DNA of 64,000 nucleotides from positions 372,001 to 436,000 of the forward strand of contig NZ_JAJFAX010000003.1 in the NCBI RefSeq assembly GCF_019710475.1. Reading direction: 5' to 3'. Of this stretch, positions 63,367 to 64,000 are shown in pieces. The translations under genes were made by a program, and so were the position numbers. Under the pieces are notes generated by a model. It was not told the DNA's origin and made no database searches. It saw nothing but the letters and a program-made list of their open reading frames with translations. The first letter of the stretch is position 1. Every line of letters starts with the position of its first letter. The DNA is from Glycomyces sp. TRM65418. Lineage in GTDB: Bacteria > Actinomycetota > Actinomycetes > Mycobacteriales > Micromonosporaceae.

Positions 63367-64000
63367 TCAGACGATCAGCAGCGCCGCGCCGGCCCCGGAG
63401 AGGACGAGGGTGGCGATCTCGAACTGCCGCTGGTCGACGCGGTGCACCACGGCCCGTCCGGCGAGCGCCCCGACGGCAACGGCCGGGACCAGTAGGAGCG
63501 CCATGAGCAGCGTGTGCCAGGTGATGAGGCCGAGGCCGACGCTGATCGGGACCTTGAACAGGTTCACCGCGAAGAAGAACCAGGCCATGGTGCCGAGGAA
63601 CCGCAGTTTCGGGAATCCCGAGAGCATCAGGTAGAGGACCATCACCGGGCCGGCCGCGTTGGCCGTCATCGTGGCCGCGCCGGCGGCGATCCCGGCCCCC
63701 GCGGCGGCGCTCTTGCGGGCCAGACCGGTCGGCGGCTTCGGCTCGGCCGGGCCTTTGCCGAACTTCGGCCGGAGCCGGGACCAGACCTGCAGCGCGAGCA
63801 TCGCCAGCAGGATCGATCCGATGAGCACCCGCATGGTCGCGTCGTCAGCGAACCACAGGGCCGCCGCGCCGCCGGCGACGCCGACCACGACCCACGGGGC
63901 CAGGCGGCCGAGGATCCGCCACTCCACGTGGCGCGAGTAGAAGCGGATCGCGAACAGGTCCCCCAGGATCAGGACCGGCAGCAGCGCCCCGGTCGACTCC
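63367..64000 (-). CDS. TauE/SafE family transporter, 3' part
   Basis: The frame is open from the window edge to the stop at 63367, so the N-terminus is missing. About 211 residues are seen. At the edge there is LLPVLILGDLFAIRFYSRHVEWR, the conserved TauE/SafE block. APWVVVGVAGGAAALWF, ALLLVPAVAVGALAGRAVVHRV and a final helix follow. These proteins export or import sulfite, sulfoacetate or related anions; the substrate is unknown. An internal GTG (63927) could be mistaken for the start. Confidence 0.85.
   Translation of the reverse strand, partial: ESTGALLPVLILGDLFAIRFYSRHVEWRILGRLAPWVVVGVAGGAAALWFADDATMRVLIGSILLAMLALQVWSRLRPKFGKGPAEPKPPTGLARKSAAAGAGIAAGAATMTANAAGPVMVLYLMLSGFPKLRFLGTMAWFFFAVNLFKVPISVGLGLITWHTLLMALLLVPAVAVGALAGRAVVHRVDQRQFEIATLVLSGAGAALLIV

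Noticed and set aside
1-64000. tRNA, rRNA, CRISPR arrays, integrase or origin of replication
   Set aside because: None was recognised by eye; a covariance-model scan would be needed to exclude small RNAs.

Overview
This window is chromosomal DNA from a very GC-rich, gene-dense actinomycete. The evidence is strong third-codon GC bias, frequent GTG starts, many ATGA or GTGA start/stop overlaps, hairpin terminators mostly without U-tracts, and an ImuA'/ImuB/DnaE2 mutasome. The glycosidase-rich content would fit a soil or plant-associated genus. A Glycomycetales-like origin is my guess and is not proven by the sequence. I saw no rRNA, tRNA, CRISPR array, transposase or prophage genes. All functions come from motifs and context; no database search was possible.

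Layout. 1-8.6 kb is a stress and membrane block: an EamA fragment, GlsB-type protein, DUF4383, a CtaG-like/DUF2243 pair, a hemerythrin next to a ferritin-like protein, a zinc alcohol dehydrogenase with small coupled genes, an SRPBCC protein and a CrtI-like oxidoreductase. 9-15 kb is an SOS mutasome with a LexA box, imuA', an odd Arg/Pro-rich ORF, an unusually short imuB, and dnaE2. 15-20.3 kb holds a drug exporter with a divergent TetR regulator, a second MFS transporter and a secreted GH43/AbfB protein. 20.4-36.5 kb is mixed housekeeping and regulation: a two-component pair, fumarase, GNAT, a pirin with divergent MarR, an SDR, NmrA with divergent MarR, LysE, a B3/B4 protein, a desaturase, a CmtR-CDF metal operon, and an alpha/beta hydrolase. 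It also contains a non-coding-rich patch bounded by related inverted repeats (28.2-29.0 kb).

36.5-60 kb is a carbohydrate-use region. A LacI gene lies downstream of an alpha-galactosidase and a collapsed sugar ABC transporter, opposite a large secreted clan GH-A enzyme. Two palindromic operators lie between the divergent genes. A second, apparently intact locus runs on the minus strand from 54467 down to 42930: LacI, two ABC permeases, binding lipoprotein, two different ADP-ribosylglycohydrolases, PfkB kinase, a TIM-barrel/SUMF1 fusion, a CaiB-type CoA-transferase and a CitE-type lyase. Seven of its nine junctions are ATGA overlaps and one is a 14-nt overlap. I could not match this gene set to a pathway I know, so it is the best candidate for an undescribed system. 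A GH26 enzyme and a GH13 enzyme paired with a ROK regulator follow.

60-64 kb has an ion-channel-like protein without a recognisable K+ filter, a DUF1622 protein, a three-gene envelope-stress set (helical tail-anchored protein, holin_3_6-like, DUF3618) and the 3' part of a TauE/SafE transporter.
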